Part shown: positions 1 through 13,573 of the stretch, one piece after another
How the letters are laid out: each line of letters begins with the position of its first letter
Position numbering within the stretch: position 1 is the first letter of the stretch
Assembly: GCA_003640385.1 (NCBI GenBank)
Contig: RCAB01000221.1
Span: 1 to 64,000 of the forward strand
Length of the DNA: 64,000 bases
From: Setaria digitata
Lineage: Eukaryota > Nematoda > Chromadorea > Rhabditida > Setariidae
Direction: 5' to 3'
Notes under the pieces: model-generated
What the model was told of the DNA's origin: nothing
The model's database searches: none
What the model saw: the letters and a program-made list of their open reading frames with translations, nothing else
Made by a program: the position numbers and the translations under genes

Positions 1-3000
1 ATGATAACGAATAAATAGCTGGTTGTGAAGGAATTAAACTCATGATAACGAATCAGCATCTGATTATTAACGTACTGAATCATGAGAACGGAGGAGCACT
101 TAGCAGTAAAAGTACTGGTTCATTATGTTGAATTAATGGTTTAAAAAAGAAAAAAAAGGAAAGAAAAGGTAAAAATTGATTAAAAATCATCCAAATTATG
201 CTGTAATGACAAATTTGTATGGCAGAGGGAGAAGGGAGAGAAAAAAGAAAGGGAAAGAGAAAGTAATTTCGATGCACAATGAATGTGAACAGACTGAATG
301 ACCTTCCCTCGTAAGGGTCAATCGAGAAATTTGAACATGAAATGGTCTGCTAGTCTGTAACTGAGCACTGACATATCCCACAATAATGAATGAATTAATA
401 CAACAGAGAACAAATTTAAGTAATGATTGTAATTGAATGAAAGGAAACTAATAATCGGAATAATAATAGGAATTAAATTTGAGTAGTGATTGGTAATTCA
501 GTGACTATGCTAAACATACTGCTTCAAAAATTCATATGAAGAATATGAATTAAATAATAAAAATTTCTAAATTAATTCTTTAATGAATCAAAAAAAAAAA
601 TTAAAATAAGTCTCACTTTACACTAGCCTTCTTCTCCAACAAATCAATAGTACTGAAATGCAACTTAAATGAATATGAATTTAATTGTATGAAAAAAAAA
701 TAAGTGACTAAGAAATTGTGTCAACTTTGTTTACTTAAATTAGTACAATTCCATGCAATTCAATTCAATTCATTCTAGCTCCTACCTAGGAGTGAGTCTA
801 GTTTATTGCAAATTTGCACTAACTTATTGCTTATTCTTTTTCCCCTCTCCCCTTCCTTCCCATTTATTATTAAGAAAAAATTAAAATAAGCAAGAATTGT
901 ACAAATCAAATTCTAATAAATAATTTTTCATAGAAATGCAATGCAACAGCTTTATTCAGTTAAATTATCGCACCTCTGTTCAATTCAATTTCAGTTCATT
1001 TTAGCTCATCCTGATATGAATTAGTGCAATTTAATTTAAATTAATTTAATTTTTGCAATGTAATTAACCCTTAGTTAGCTGCGTCCTAATCCTTACTGTT
1101 AATTGTTAATGGGTATGAGCGCAGGAAGAGAAAGAAGTTGACCTTGAAAGTGTCTTTAAAAAAAAAAAAAAAGAATAAAAATAAAATAAAATTGAATTAA
1201 TCGAATCATACAGTGAAGAAATTTACAATTTACAGACACAAATTTTTTCATTCAAATGATAGAGACGATAAAATCGAAGCAGAAAGCATTTAGCGGTAAG
1301 CATTTCTCTAAAGATATTTTTTCTGATTCAATTCTAAACAGAAAAAAAAAAAAAAATTTTTCAGTTTTAATTAAATTCAAAAATTTTAACAATTTTTTTT
1401 TTTTTTTTTTTGAGCAAAGGTGACTTTATAGCGGAAACCAATTTATCAATGAAACTGGTATTCAGAAGAAATGGAAATGAGATTCCTGCTTTATTAGTAA
1501 TTTGATTTTCAATCTTCAACCAGTTCACTTTTCTCTTCCTGATGATCATAGTTATCCTTTAACTCAGCTAGGCTATTTCTTGTCAGGTTAAGTTATCCCT
1601 TTAACTGTATTAAGCTATTTCTAGACAGGTTAATTTATTTTTTAATTTAGCTAGGCTATTTCTAAGATCTTTTTTATTCAATTTGATGCAAAAAAAAAAA
1701 GAGGCAAAGTGATAATAATTTCGTGAAACAACTTTGTGCACATAAGGGAAGATCATTTGTTAACAATTAAAAATTAAACATTTTATATCACTGATAACTA
1801 ACATGACGAAATAAAATAATTTAATAATTGACATATATATATACCTAATTAAATGATAGTTTCAAAAATTCCATCACATAAATCTCTCTCGCAATATTCC
1901 AATCGAAATCTGATAAGAACAAAATAAAAAAAAAAAAAAATAATGTAAAGAGTAAAGAGTCATAAAAACTTTTTAAGAGCATTTTTGAATTCTTCAAGAT
2001 CGAATATTTCGAGAGGTATGAAAATAAATATTTCCGTTAATGACAACAAATCATTAAAATGTCTAAAATCACATTCTAGATTGGAAGATGAGTTTGGATA
2101 AGATGATTTCTAGGAAATACCAATAAAATCAGATATAACTGGAAAAAAAATTGAGTAGAAAAAAAAAAAAGAGGAAACAAGAAATGAAATATTCTCAATT
2201 TTGTTACTTAACTTCATAATTGCAATTATAAAATCAACAAAGATAGACGAGAAACGACCGGTAGTGACGTTACTTATGATTAGCAAAATGATTTTTTTTT
2301 TTTTAAGGAGAGGAAAAAAAAAGACAACGATAAATGAGTGATTAAATTAATTTGCATAAGTGATAAAATCTCATTCAGAAAAAAAAGTACTGTTAAAAAT
2401 TTATCAAATCATCCATCTGTTAAATATCAAAATGCTTAGTAAATAAGAATTTCCCTTAAAGTTTATTATTTTTTTCCTAAATACCATTTTCCAAGCAAAT
2501 CTCATGATAAGTTTTGCTTAATAATTTTTTTTTTTGCTCTTTCATTTTCTATTTCCATGTAATATTTCCACATTTAGTTATAATATAATTCTAACAACTT
2601 TCTTCCTTTCTTTTTTTTTTTTTTTTTAAATTCACATATAGTATAATAGATGATATCAGTTTTAAACAAACTTCTGGAGAAAAAAAAGAAAACCAACCTT
2701 ATATATTATAATGGTATTACAGTATACGCGTAACCAACCTTTCAATGAATGAATGGCTATGATATATTTTAAATGCTGAGACAAATGTACGGTAAAATTC
2801 CTACTCTGATGATAATAATTAAATGGCAATTAACTTTAAAATAAGAAAAGAAAAATTTTTGTCTTTTTTTTGCAACAGATTTTCCCTTTCCATCCTTTGA
2901 TCCAGCAACTAATTTCATATTTTTGGTTGAAAATTCGAGAAACAAAGTGGAACTGGACCAATTGAAAGCTTTCCAAAGCAACTATCCTTCCTATACAATT

Positions 3001-4257
3001 ATTGTAGCATACAACTGGAATGTTTAGAGATGTTTTACTACTTTATTATTTCTCTCTCCCCGTTTTCTAAATCACTTTTTCTTTCTTCCAATTAAATAAA
3101 TATCTCCTCTAATTTCCCATTGTTAGCTTATATTAAAAAGGTGAAAAAAAAAAAAAAAAAGGTGGTAAATAAATAAAACTGCTACAATGATACTGTGATA
3201 AGCTAACATCTGTATAAAACATATAACTGATAAAATTGTGATAAAATTACTCACCTAAAACATATCATTAATAATTATGTGATAAATTAGTTTGTATAAA
3301 ACACATCAACTTTAATAAATGTATTCTGTTAGCATTTAATGCAAATTTCACAACGATTTATTCAGAAATAAAAAATAGGAATTAAAATGTAAATAAATAA
3401 ATAAAAAATGAGAAAGTAGATAAAAATTTGCAATAACATCTATGGAGCGGAACGCTTCGTTTGCACAAAATAATCTGGAAAGGACAGAGAACTACGAAAA
3501 TGAACAATAATAGAAATCAGGAAAAATCTTTTTTTTTTCTTTTTTTGAAATATATACAAGAAGAAGGAACATTTGAACAATAATATATCTTCAGCTTTTA
3601 CCTTTTTTTTTTTTTTTTTTCTATTAATAAATGAGTAATTATCATCTACATCAACACGATGATAGTGACAAATACTAAACTTGTCCTATTATATTATTTA
3701 CCATGATGACTACATTTGACCTGAAAATTTAATCCATACGATTTCACATACATTTTATCTTTATAGTGGCTATCCTTCCCGCTAAATATTTCAAAAATCA
3801 TTTTTAACTTTTTTTTTTCATTCTCATCTTTTTTTCCCTTTATATGAAAAGCAAATAGTACCAGAAAGATTAAGTAGCAAAGTATAAATGATGCAATGTT
3901 TATAAATACCAAACACTTTTTTCTTGATATCATGAAAAGAGTAATGATATTTGAACAAAAATATATGCATAATATGCAGGGATGAAAGAACCAGCCAATA
4001 CTTGAAAAATTTTTTGAAAAAATGTCGAATATATCGATGACCCTGCGATACAATTTTCTACAATTCAATGCTGTGGACGAGGAAAACAATATAAAATTCT
4101 ACTGCAAGAAAAACCTATCACTAATCAGAAAAAAGTAAGAGAAAGAGGCTGACGAAGAGACGATACATTTTAAGGATGCCTTGATACAATTCAAATAAAT
4201 TCAAAAATGAAACAGCACAAATGCATACACGCACAACAAGCACTGAAGGCAAAATAA
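1..4257. other. AT-rich intergenic region, no supported gene
   Basis: This stretch is AT-rich with many A/T homopolymers of 10-20 bases. I find no chain of exons with matching phases on either strand. The longest minus-strand frame (3694-4089, 131 codons) is rich in Phe, Ile and Lys, as expected by chance in poly-T/poly-A DNA, and has no supporting splice sites or family resemblance. The last few hundred bases may include the 3' untranslated region of the E2F gene, since a minus-strand AATAAA lies at 4258-4263. Confidence 0.6.
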
Positions 4258-4263
4258 TTTATT
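4258..4263 (-). terminator. Candidate poly(A) signal for the E2F gene
   Basis: The plus strand reads TTTATT here, which is AATAAA on the minus strand, about 500 bases past the E2F stop codon. In DNA this AT-rich the match could be chance. Confidence 0.25.
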
Positions 4264-4293
4264 AAAAATAGGGAATGGCTTTTTTTTTTCCTT

Positions 4294-4326
<33 letters not shown>

Positions 4327-4762
4327 CAAAACAGTTTGTTGTCTTTCCAAGAAATATTACGACTTTCTGAGGGCCATTTGCCGAACAAACTGAAGATGAA
4401 ACTGTCAACATTACAAAGGGTATTTTTTGTACATAGAAGATATTCAATTGAGTACAACAATTTGATGCCTACGCTGTTACTTACATTGTAAATGAACAGC
4501 AACTGCATATGTGACAAGTGTTCACAAATCAATCGTCTACCTAATATCTTGAAAATTTCTTTTAATTTATTGTCGTTCAACCAATAATCAATGTGGGTGA
4601 TCTTTTTTTTTCCCTTTGTCTGTCGGGTAAACACTCCAGGCGAAACATTACTCGCCATCGCTTCGAGAAAAAGATCAAAAAGGCTTTAAATTACGCATGC
4701 AACGCAAATAAGGATGCACAGTAAAGAGATCACATTTAGAGAAGCGATATACAAAATATGGA

Positions 4763-7700
4763 TTACGGCCAGTCGTACAAAGCTTGAATTGATTCCTGCT
4801 CACCTATACTATACATATACGGTTCACTTTCATCCACCGGATCCAAACTTAGTAAACCGTATGAATTTGTTGTTGCATCCTCGGCATTTGAACTCGAAAC
4901 TACAAAAAACAATCATAAAGGAAAAAAAAAAAGTTGCGAAAAATCATTTTCCAATACCAATGATTGGGAGTAATATGAATAAACTGTCAAATGAAGGTAA
5001 GGGAGATAAGAAAAAATTGTCAAATACTCTTCTGATAGACAACATGTGAAAGTTATCTACAAAAGCCAGTCGAATAATGACACACAGTGTGAAGAAACCG
5101 AGCTTTCCACCACTTCTTCGATGAATTTAGAAGATTAGGTCATGTCACAGCGTAAACCTAAGTAACTATAACAAATAACCCACAAAAACAAAAGAACAAA
5201 ATAGGACTCACCNTTCTGATAGACAACATGTGAAAGTTATCTACAAAAGCCAGTCAAATAATGACACACAGTGTGAAGAAACCAAGCTTTCCACCACTTC
5301 TTCGATGAATTTAGAAGATTAGGTCATGTCACAGCGTAAACCTAAGTAACTATAACAAATAACCCACAAAAACAAAAGAACAAAATAGGACTCACCTGCT
5401 TGCTGAGAAGGACCCTCAACGACCATTTTTAGCGGTGACGTGTGTAGGTTTGATGGGGTATAGAAAGTACTCAATGTGTTAACAGGTAAAACGTTGGTGT
5501 TATCATTATTACTGGCTAAAAACAATAAGTGGAATTTAAATGTATTTTTAAGAATTATAATGTAACTAGTCTAAAAAAAAAAAGTAGAAAACATTTCGGA
5601 AAGAAATAAAAAGCACAGAATAACGAATCAGTTCTTGGAGGATGAGTGAATTAAAAGTTCTAAACATACGTCCTGGAACTGCCACTTGCTGTTGCCCATT
5701 TCCACTTATTTCTTGAAACACATCATTTGCCGGTTGCTCCGACCAATTAGGCTGATTTTCTACCAACGTATCATGTGATTCTTCTTTCTGAAATAAGCAA
5801 CATTACATAAAATTACGATCAGAGAAAGAGCATGACGAGTTCTGAGAACTTAATATTAATTGTTCAGTGAATAACTCTGCAAAAGAGTTATCAATGAGGT
5901 GGTTAGCTAAGATAAGGAAATTATAGACTAAAAAAAATTCGTAGTTCTTCAAAATAAAATGAGTTAATATTACAGACGATGCATCAAATTTTACAGTGAG
6001 CTAAACTAAGCAAAGAATATGTTCGCATTATTTTGAATCCGTCAGTACACTGATTATAATTTGAAGACAATTTTTCATTTGCACGGGATCCATTTCAGTA
6101 ACATTCCCATACGAATTAACAGTCANTAAATTTTACAGTGAGCTAAACTAAGCAAAGGATATGTTCGCATTATTTTGAATCCGTCAGTACACTGATTATA
6201 ATTTGAAGACAATTTTTCATTTGCACGGGATCCATTTCAGTAACATTCCCATACGAATTAACAGTCATTTTTTTTGGCTATATACTGTGAAAAGAATATG
6301 GCATGTATGGCAAAGAATAGCGAAACTGGAAGAGAAATCATTAGAGCTAGAGAAATTAATCCAAAAGTATACTGTGAAAAGAATATGGCTAAAAATAATA
6401 GTAAAACAATAAGAAAACTAACCTGAAACTGTTGATTTCTCGGCGAAAGGTGTGGACAGAGATATGCCTCCAATGGTTCTTTTTGTGAATTTCTAATCAT
6501 AATTTCAAACTTCTGCAAAACTCATATTTCAACCAGCCGAGATATTAAAATAGACTTGCAGTTAATTAAAAATATGAAAATTTATAACAAAAACTGTACC
6601 CCTGTTTCTACCGGATCTGTTACATCGATTGACGAGTATGAGTCCTTAGGTGCTTTGACTGCTATCAATGTTTGATCAGTCATTCCCGGCAACATGCGAA
6701 GATCCGCGTATTTGACATAACTGTAATAAATATATTTCGGAAAAAGATTTATGACTGTGAGTAATATAAAGAATTAAGATTCTTTAAGATCGAAATTTTC
6801 CTTAAGGTCGAATTTTTTTTCTTCTTTCTTAAGATCTAATTTAAGGCAAGCTACTACCAGGACTCAATAATAAAGTACAGTATGTTCGTCGGTAGAGTTA
6901 AAATGCGTGCTAGATCACAATATAGTATTCTTGTAAGACAATCCTTCTTTCACAGCAATAGGGATAAGGATATATACCTGTAAACTCGATCTGTTGGATC
7001 TTCTTTCGCTAATTTTAGGGCATTCTCAATACTTGTAATCAATTCATCTAGTGACTGCTCATAATGATCTAAGCTTTTAATCTCTTCTTTCAGCCTTTGC
7101 GCTTCAATTCCACGTGAACCAATTTCATCGTTACTCCTGAAATTTGTCTTCCCAATTCACAAACAAAAGAATATATGTTAATGACAACTGTTCAAACCAC
7201 AGTTCCCTGTAATGGCACGTCATCACTCCGCTATGACAGGTTAGCTTCCGGCAGAGAAAGAAAGCATTTTTCAGCGATAAGTAATGACATAGTCTTCTTC
7301 CAAATCGCTACAACTCATACTCACCAAAAATCACACATAAATCTTGTCATTCTTAGCTATTCTTCCTAATTCTATTCCAATCGCTAATGCTTTGCTTGTA
7401 CTTTAATTACCCTTCCTACTCAAGATCTGTCTTATCACTGCTTCATCACTATGAACGGAAAGAGAACTGAACATATTTATTTCAATTTTAAAGTACTCAC
7501 TTCCAACGGATGCTGTTTTTTCCCATTTTTTCAATCATATCAATTCCTTCCAGTACATTCGTTATATCATAGAGACGTCGTTTTTGGACACCTAATCGCA
7601 TAGCAGCTTCATTTAAATTGAGGAGCTGTAAGTAGAATTTAGATATAAAGAAAGAGAGTAATATTATTTGAAAAAAGTGTTAAAAGTATCAGATGCAACT

Positions 7701-10700
7701 AATTCCATAGCAACTAAACTAATCGCTTTGCATAGCAATGATGTGGTTGACATAGCATGATGCTTTAAAAGTTGCAACTCTTTGATGAAGCGATGGACTC
7801 ATACAAGTCAATATCATGAGAGAACATGTGACAAAAAAAAGCAAACGGAAGCAATAGATCACATGAAATTCAAAATCATTAACATATAAAAATTGAAAAG
7901 CGCTAACTCCATCTTCATTTGCCTGAGGTTGTAGCTGCATGAACTTTTTTGTTAAAACCAGCAATGAATTATCAACACGGCAATTCAGTGGCCCAAACTG
8001 AGCGGCAGACAATGTTTCGCCAGCTACAATTAATGAGAACGAATATTAAAAAAGTTTATAACTGCCATGTAAACATATATTTTGATTAGTCTCTTCATAA
8101 ACTTACCATACCATTAAAATTTCTAAGCTACCTTTACAACTGGGAGCACAAATAACCTTTGGATCCAATCTGATATTTAATATAACCTAAAGTACAACTC
8201 ACTCGGTACTGGCTTTAGATATGAACATGGAGGTAAATTTTTCCGCGGCCGTTCAGGTGTTTTCAAATAAGAACTACTGAAGGAAGCCCTGAGTTGATAA
8301 GCATCTGAACGACTCGATAATTTACTATCATTACATGCCTTCTGCTTATTATCACCCATATTTGATGGGACTTCCCACATAGTGCCACAAATGCTATATC
8401 AGCAGCACAGTAAACATTAAGTTACAGACAAATATAACAGCAAATAAATGATAAGGAACAAGCACGCATGAACTGTTCCAGTAGGTTAGCCAATCAAAAC
8501 TGTTCAGCACAATCGATCACTGAGGAAACTTGGTGAAGTATGGTCCTGACAATACTAAGATGTGAGGTCTGAGTTGTTTACTCGATGTGACATTCCATAC
8601 TTTCTATGCACCTGCTATTATTCTCACAAACGAAGGTATAGAGTGCAGTTATACAGACACATACACACACACACACATATATATATATATACCGATGAAC
8701 ACATCTACGCATTATTTTTAGGTAATACCTATCCAGACTGTCCTCTCCGCCCCTTCCTATCTCCAGTTATGCAATGTATAAACAAAGGAAAAGAGTGATA
8801 ATAACTCTGCATACTAGATGAAAAAAAAAAAAAAAAAAAGTCACAGCCTTACCAGCATGCCTCTTTCGCCTACTTGTAGGTCGAGGATGAGATTCTGAAA
8901 AGGTATATTGGAGATTTCATGCGCATAAAAAATGAAACAAAGAAATCGGATGCAAAGACCATCTATCTGACTTTTGACTTAGTGCAGTTATTTTACTAAC
9001 AGTTACGACCGCATTTCCGACCAAAGAACATTAGTACTAATGATCAACGATTCGACTTTGTAGTTTCAATTTTCAATAATTATTCCAATTATTTCAACTT
9101 AAAGATTGACAGACCAAATCCCCATTTAAAACTTACCACATTCGGACTGAAGTAAAGCTTGTGAACTAGAAGAACTTTGTGAGTCAGTGTATCTCGGATT
9201 CGCAGGATGTGATTCAGAATTTCCGACAGAAGATGCTGCTGCCAGTTCTGATTTTCGTGAATTCTAGAAATGAAAAGTAATTTTTAGTCCATAAAAAAAG
9301 CATTTTTCACGACCTTTAGAAGGAAAAAAGAGTCTCTTTATTTTCCATTTATTGCTGTTACTCTTACACTGCAAAAACAGTTTAGTCCAACGCTTATTTT
9401 GCTGCCTCGCCAACATTACTTTATATCGACCACTCTAGAAAAATCAATTTCAATCACTACACTTTAAAACAATACCTTCGACGCTGTTGAAATCACCTGC
9501 TGTGAAGTTAAACGATCAGAGCTGCACATATAATCACTATTCCATCCAGCATAACTGCTAACTGAGCAGCAACTGTTTTGACTATCCGTTGACGACTGCA
9601 TGAAACTTGTTGCAGCCAGATCGTTTGTCCATGAATCGCCTTCAGTCCTTCCATTTCTTTAACAATAATTCTATACACTTGAATCACTTCTAAGTCCATT
9701 TGTTCACTTTTTCTTTCTCTACATTAAGTAAAAGACATTACTAATCCATACTAAACGATGGCTCAACTATTTAATAATGCAATGTTATGCATGAAGCACA
9801 TTTCAAACGGATACATTCAGCCATAAAAAAAACCATTGGAAATTTATTGAAAAGGAGAGCCAATTCCAAAATTATTTTCATAATTCTAAACAGATGAATT
9901 TGCTAGTCACCAAAAAGGAAAAGGAGGTTGTGTTTTGTACTATACTATGAATCCATTATTTCCCGATAATATCTTAAATTACAGAAGTATTTTGAGATCA
10001 AGAAGTATACGACTAACCGAAGAGCGAAGAACAGCTCCGACCTTACAGTGGAGACAAAGAGTTGACCCCTCATATAAGGAAGGATGTAAAGCTTTAATAT
10101 CTGCTATTCTTAACTAATAGAGGGACTAGACATCATAATATTGCTGTGTAATCAAATAATTCATCATGCGTCATAGATTAACAAAGTTGATCCTTCTTTG
10201 CTATTTCATAAAAACCACTTTATTTGGGAAATAATCTTCACTAATCTCTCTTTCATCCTTATTAAACAAGTAAAATATGATTAAAGAAAACATTGTCTAC
10301 ATTTCTTGAATATTATTTAATCATCACTGAGTAAATAAGAAGTAAATATTCCGAATTTATCCTCTACTGAATAGAAAAAAATTCCGTAAAATGTTATAAT
10401 GCTTTTTGTAGTATAAATCATATTTTATACTCCATATATCCTCGTATTAATTAGCTATGTCCACGTGGAAATAGAACAAATATAAGAAAAGGATAATGGA
10501 TATAAAAAAAAGTAAATGCAATGCCCTATACAATTTAAACCATACCTTACACTCATATCGGAATCTTCATCAAGCCGTTGTCCAGTGACTGAATTGGTCC
10601 AAGAAACACCCTTCGCCTACAACAGTAACAACCAATGAATTACTTCTTGCCAAAAATCGAGCTATTTCGGGCAACAATTTTCAATTTTCACAACATCTCG

Positions 10701-11053
10701 CATAAAGTTTCAGTACACAGGGAAGACAATTACCGAACTACTTCACCGTCAGAACTTTCGATGGTAGTTTTATCATCACTGGTACACTTTAATATAAATC
10801 GAAGAAACATTTTAATACAAATCGCAGAAACAAGCGGTTCCGCCACAAATCCGTTCCGATGCTTATTTCTTTCACTGAGCTTTCACTCATCAATATGTAT
10901 TCTTAGCTTGCTTCTATACAGCAGTACCGAAAAACAAAGTACTTCTGAATTCAAGCCTGATACGTTGTTTACAGTAATCGATGAATTAGTCGAATGATGC
11001 CCCGTGAAATAATGTTGATATAATGATGGCTGCGTTGAACTTGCAGCTGCCAT
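4763..11053 (-). CDS. efl-1: E2F-family transcription factor (14 exons, about 551 aa)
   Basis: This is a DNA-binding cell-cycle regulator that pairs with DP and is restrained by retinoblastoma-type pocket proteins. Exons (5' to 3'): 11053-~10973, 10616-10546, 9656-9476, 9263-9137, 8894-8853, 8370-8203, 8023-7908, 7625-7501, 7136-6978, 6720-6600, 6512-6423, 5787-5670, 5515-5396, 4899-4763; phases agree at each junction. The winged-helix domain (about residues 238-303) carries [11 protein letters not shown] and the E2F signature [13 protein letters not shown] heptad-like dimerization segment and marked box ([17 protein letters not shown]) follow, to about residue 395. The last 31 residues resemble the pocket-protein-binding tail of E2F4/5. 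An N-terminal extension of about 235 residues includes a basic SRRKRH stretch. The end of exon 1 and the acceptors of exons 3 and 6 are less certain. The symbol follows the C. elegans E2F4/5-like gene; orthology is inferred. Two unmerged assembly duplications lie in its introns. Confidence 0.92.
5030..5396. repeat. 183-bp direct duplication around a single N (assembly join)
   Basis: Bases 5030-5212 and 5214-5396 are the same 183-bp sequence with two visible substitutions, separated by one N at 5213. The unit ends on the donor splice site of E2F exon 13, so the donor appears twice. Only the copy touching the exon (5396) is usable in the gene model. The pattern fits two allelic or overlapping contig ends placed side by side. 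Confidence 0.9.
5986..6267. repeat. 140-bp direct duplication around a single N (assembly join)
   Basis: Bases 5986-6125 and 6128-6267 match with one visible substitution, flanking an N at 6126. The duplication lies inside the E2F intron between exons 11 and 12 and does not touch coding sequence. Confidence 0.9.
8661..8692. repeat. CA/TA microsatellite
   Basis: A run of CA dinucleotides passes into TA dinucleotides inside the E2F intron between exons 5 and 6. It explains the low-complexity translation seen in that area. Confidence 0.85.
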
Positions 11054-11087
11054 ACGTTTGTAAACCTTATCGATAACTCATCAATTA

Positions 11088-11400
11088 TTGAAATCACCTC
11101 ATTACAAGCTGAAATTTTGCAAGCATTTCACTTCCTGTTAAAAGATCAAAGCAAAAGAAGAAGTACCGACGTGAACTATACAAGCAGACACGTCAAGAGG
11201 TGACGCATGAAATAAAGAAACGTGAAGAGGTTGATTTAATATATGCATATATAATAATAATAATTTATATATATATATATATAAATAAGGTTTTATATAC
11301 ATATATAATAATAAATTTATATATAATTTTTATATATATATATACAATATATTGAAATCACCTCATTATAAGCTGAAATTTTGCAAGCATTTCACTTCCT
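11088..11400. repeat. 49-bp direct repeat flanking TA-rich DNA, upstream of E2F
   Basis: Bases 11088-11136 and 11352-11400 agree over 49 positions with one mismatch. Between them is mostly TA-rich microsatellite sequence. The first copy begins about 35 bases upstream of the E2F start codon, so the duplication sits in the presumed promoter or 5' leader. Confidence 0.85.
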
Positions 11401-13056
11401 TTCTTTTCCTATATACATTATATATATATATATATATATATATGTTTTTATTATATATATAGAGATAGACAATGAAATAAAGATAAATGAAGAATTTGTA
11501 AAGATGGTTCGGAAAACTTTTTGGAACAAACAGTATATCACAAGTAATGTTCACTGATTAATCGATGAAAAAGGCCAAATATTTTCGAACTTTCTCTATT
11601 AGCCATAAATTTTCTTTTTTATAACAATAGATGAAGAGAAAAAAGAAGCCTCTCACATTCACAGAAGATCACGAAACAAAACTACGAAATTCAGTGAATC
11701 ATTACTTTGAACTAAATAAAATTGGTAAATCTTTTCTTCAATACAATACATATATAATTAGGGAGAGAAAATTAAGAAAAGCATTTTTATAGGAACGAAA
11801 AGCAAAATTACAATTTTCTGAAGGTATATTGAACAATTAAACAACCACCTATTATACATCAGTTACAATTTAAAAAAGAAACTGCATACTAAGGAAAAAT
11901 AGTAATTCTTTTCTTACAATTATAAACCATTAAAATCTTACACGAAATAATGGTCCAAGTAAGTGGACTACCAAAAATTGCAGAAAATATTTGGTTTGTC
12001 AACCAAGCAGTTATATTTGAATGAAAAGAATAAATATGCAGATATAACATTAAAAGGGAACAAACGAAATAACGTAGATGTGAATCAATAATGACTGATA
12101 ACATCTAATGAAATTTAAATTAACAAATGAACTACGACAAATATTTCGGAAGAAAAAAAAAACAGACATATGGAGATAAATCGGAAGAAGATGAAGAGAT
12201 CTTAGAAATGCTATTAAATATTGTCAATGCTATAATTTCTCTTTTTTTTTATACTATTTCTGAATCACGTAATTACAGATAGATTTCAGAGCATTTTCAA
12301 ATTTGTTCACTTGAATCATTTATTATTTAACAAAATGTATCACTTATCAGTAGAATAATCGGATATTTGAATATTCACCATCTGGTATGACCAGTTTTTA
12401 AAAGTATACTTATATCAGTGTTTCCAATCATTTACATCTCGATTTCCCTATTTGCTCTTACTAAGAACAAAAGGTAAATTCCTTTTCAGGATGCTAATGA
12501 GAGGTGAAAGTACCACATTCTATGACTGTTAGCAGCATTCCCAATCATTCACATTTCCATTTCACTATATGTTCTCAATAAAAAGTTAGCAATAATATGT
12601 TATCATCATGATCATACCAATAACAATCAATGATAGCAAAATTTCAACTGATAATGAATGATAGCAATAAACCAAATGATTAGCAATTAAACGAAACATT
12701 AGTGGAATGAATAAGCTAGGAGAAATGATAAATAGTTGCGAGATGGAAAAAAATCGAACAACTGTAGGAACTGTCTAATGAATGATTCTGTACACCTCGT
12801 CTAGACAGGCTAATCCTCTCTGAAATGGTATAACTATTAATTCGTACAGACATAAAGTTATCGCTATAAGACCCATCTCATTTGGGGGAATATTTCCCGA
12901 ACTATACCAGATCTTCTGGGGATTATCTCTTAGTGCGGTAGCTGGAAGAATCGAAATTTGTCAGTGGATGGCCCAACTGCACCTAACACCACTTCCCTCC
13001 TCCTGGGATACGATCGATTCCGTACGCCCTACCCTTCTGGAATAATGGGTGTACAT

Positions 13057-13150
13057 ACACACACACAGACACAGACAGACACACACACACACACACACAC
13101 CGTATATATTAACATACACATACAGTTACATTGACAGACAGACACAGACA
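13057..13150. repeat. CA/CAGA microsatellite
   Basis: Alternating CA and CAGA units run through 13057-13100 and recur near 13130-13150. The Thr/His-rich translation across it is low complexity, not a protein. Confidence 0.85.
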
Positions 13151-13307
13151 TGGAATGGATGCTGGGAAGAGTGGAGGGAAGGAGAAGAGAGGACAGGTGA
13201 GATGAGGGTTACGGGAGGAGAACTGGATGTCTTCGAGGGATGGTCCCATTTACATTTGTCACCGAAGTTACAGATGGCTTGCAATTAGAGATCCGAATTA
13301 AAATCCC

Positions 13308-13420
13308 TTCCTCGGGAGTACTTGGTGCGAAATATCATGCTCGGTATTTTACTGCTATCCCGGGAACGCCGGATGTGAAGTGTTAACTATCGTCCCGGGA
13401 ATGCTTAACGCGAAATGCTA
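13308..13420. repeat. Degenerate three-copy CCCGGGAA-type repeat
   Basis: Three successive blocks, starting near 13308, 13359 and 13395, each open with CYCGGGARNGC-like sequence and continue into GYGAAAT/GTGAAGT-like sequence. They form the end of an island noticeably richer in GC than its surroundings. It may be part of a dispersed element; I could not match it to a known family. Confidence 0.5.
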
Positions 13421-13573
13421 CTAACTCTTGGTACTTTTGTTGTACAGATTAATTTATTTCATTAATGATAAAATTTGCTCCACTTTTTTTTTTTTTATTA
13501 TTAAATTATTGGAAATAGATAATTGCACTGATGCTTTAAGAATTAGCTATCAATATGAAGAAATGCTGCATAC

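Noticed and set aside
3694..4089. 131-codon minus-strand frame with two hydrophobic stretches
   Set aside because: Composition is what poly-A/T DNA yields by chance; no splice, promoter or family evidence.
4714..5049. 111-codon plus-strand frame
   Set aside because: It is the reverse of the last E2F exon (4763-4899) and adjacent intron; the minus-strand reading has homology and correct phase.
13049..13288. Plus-strand frame rich in Thr and His
   Set aside because: It is a translation of the CA/CAGA microsatellite.
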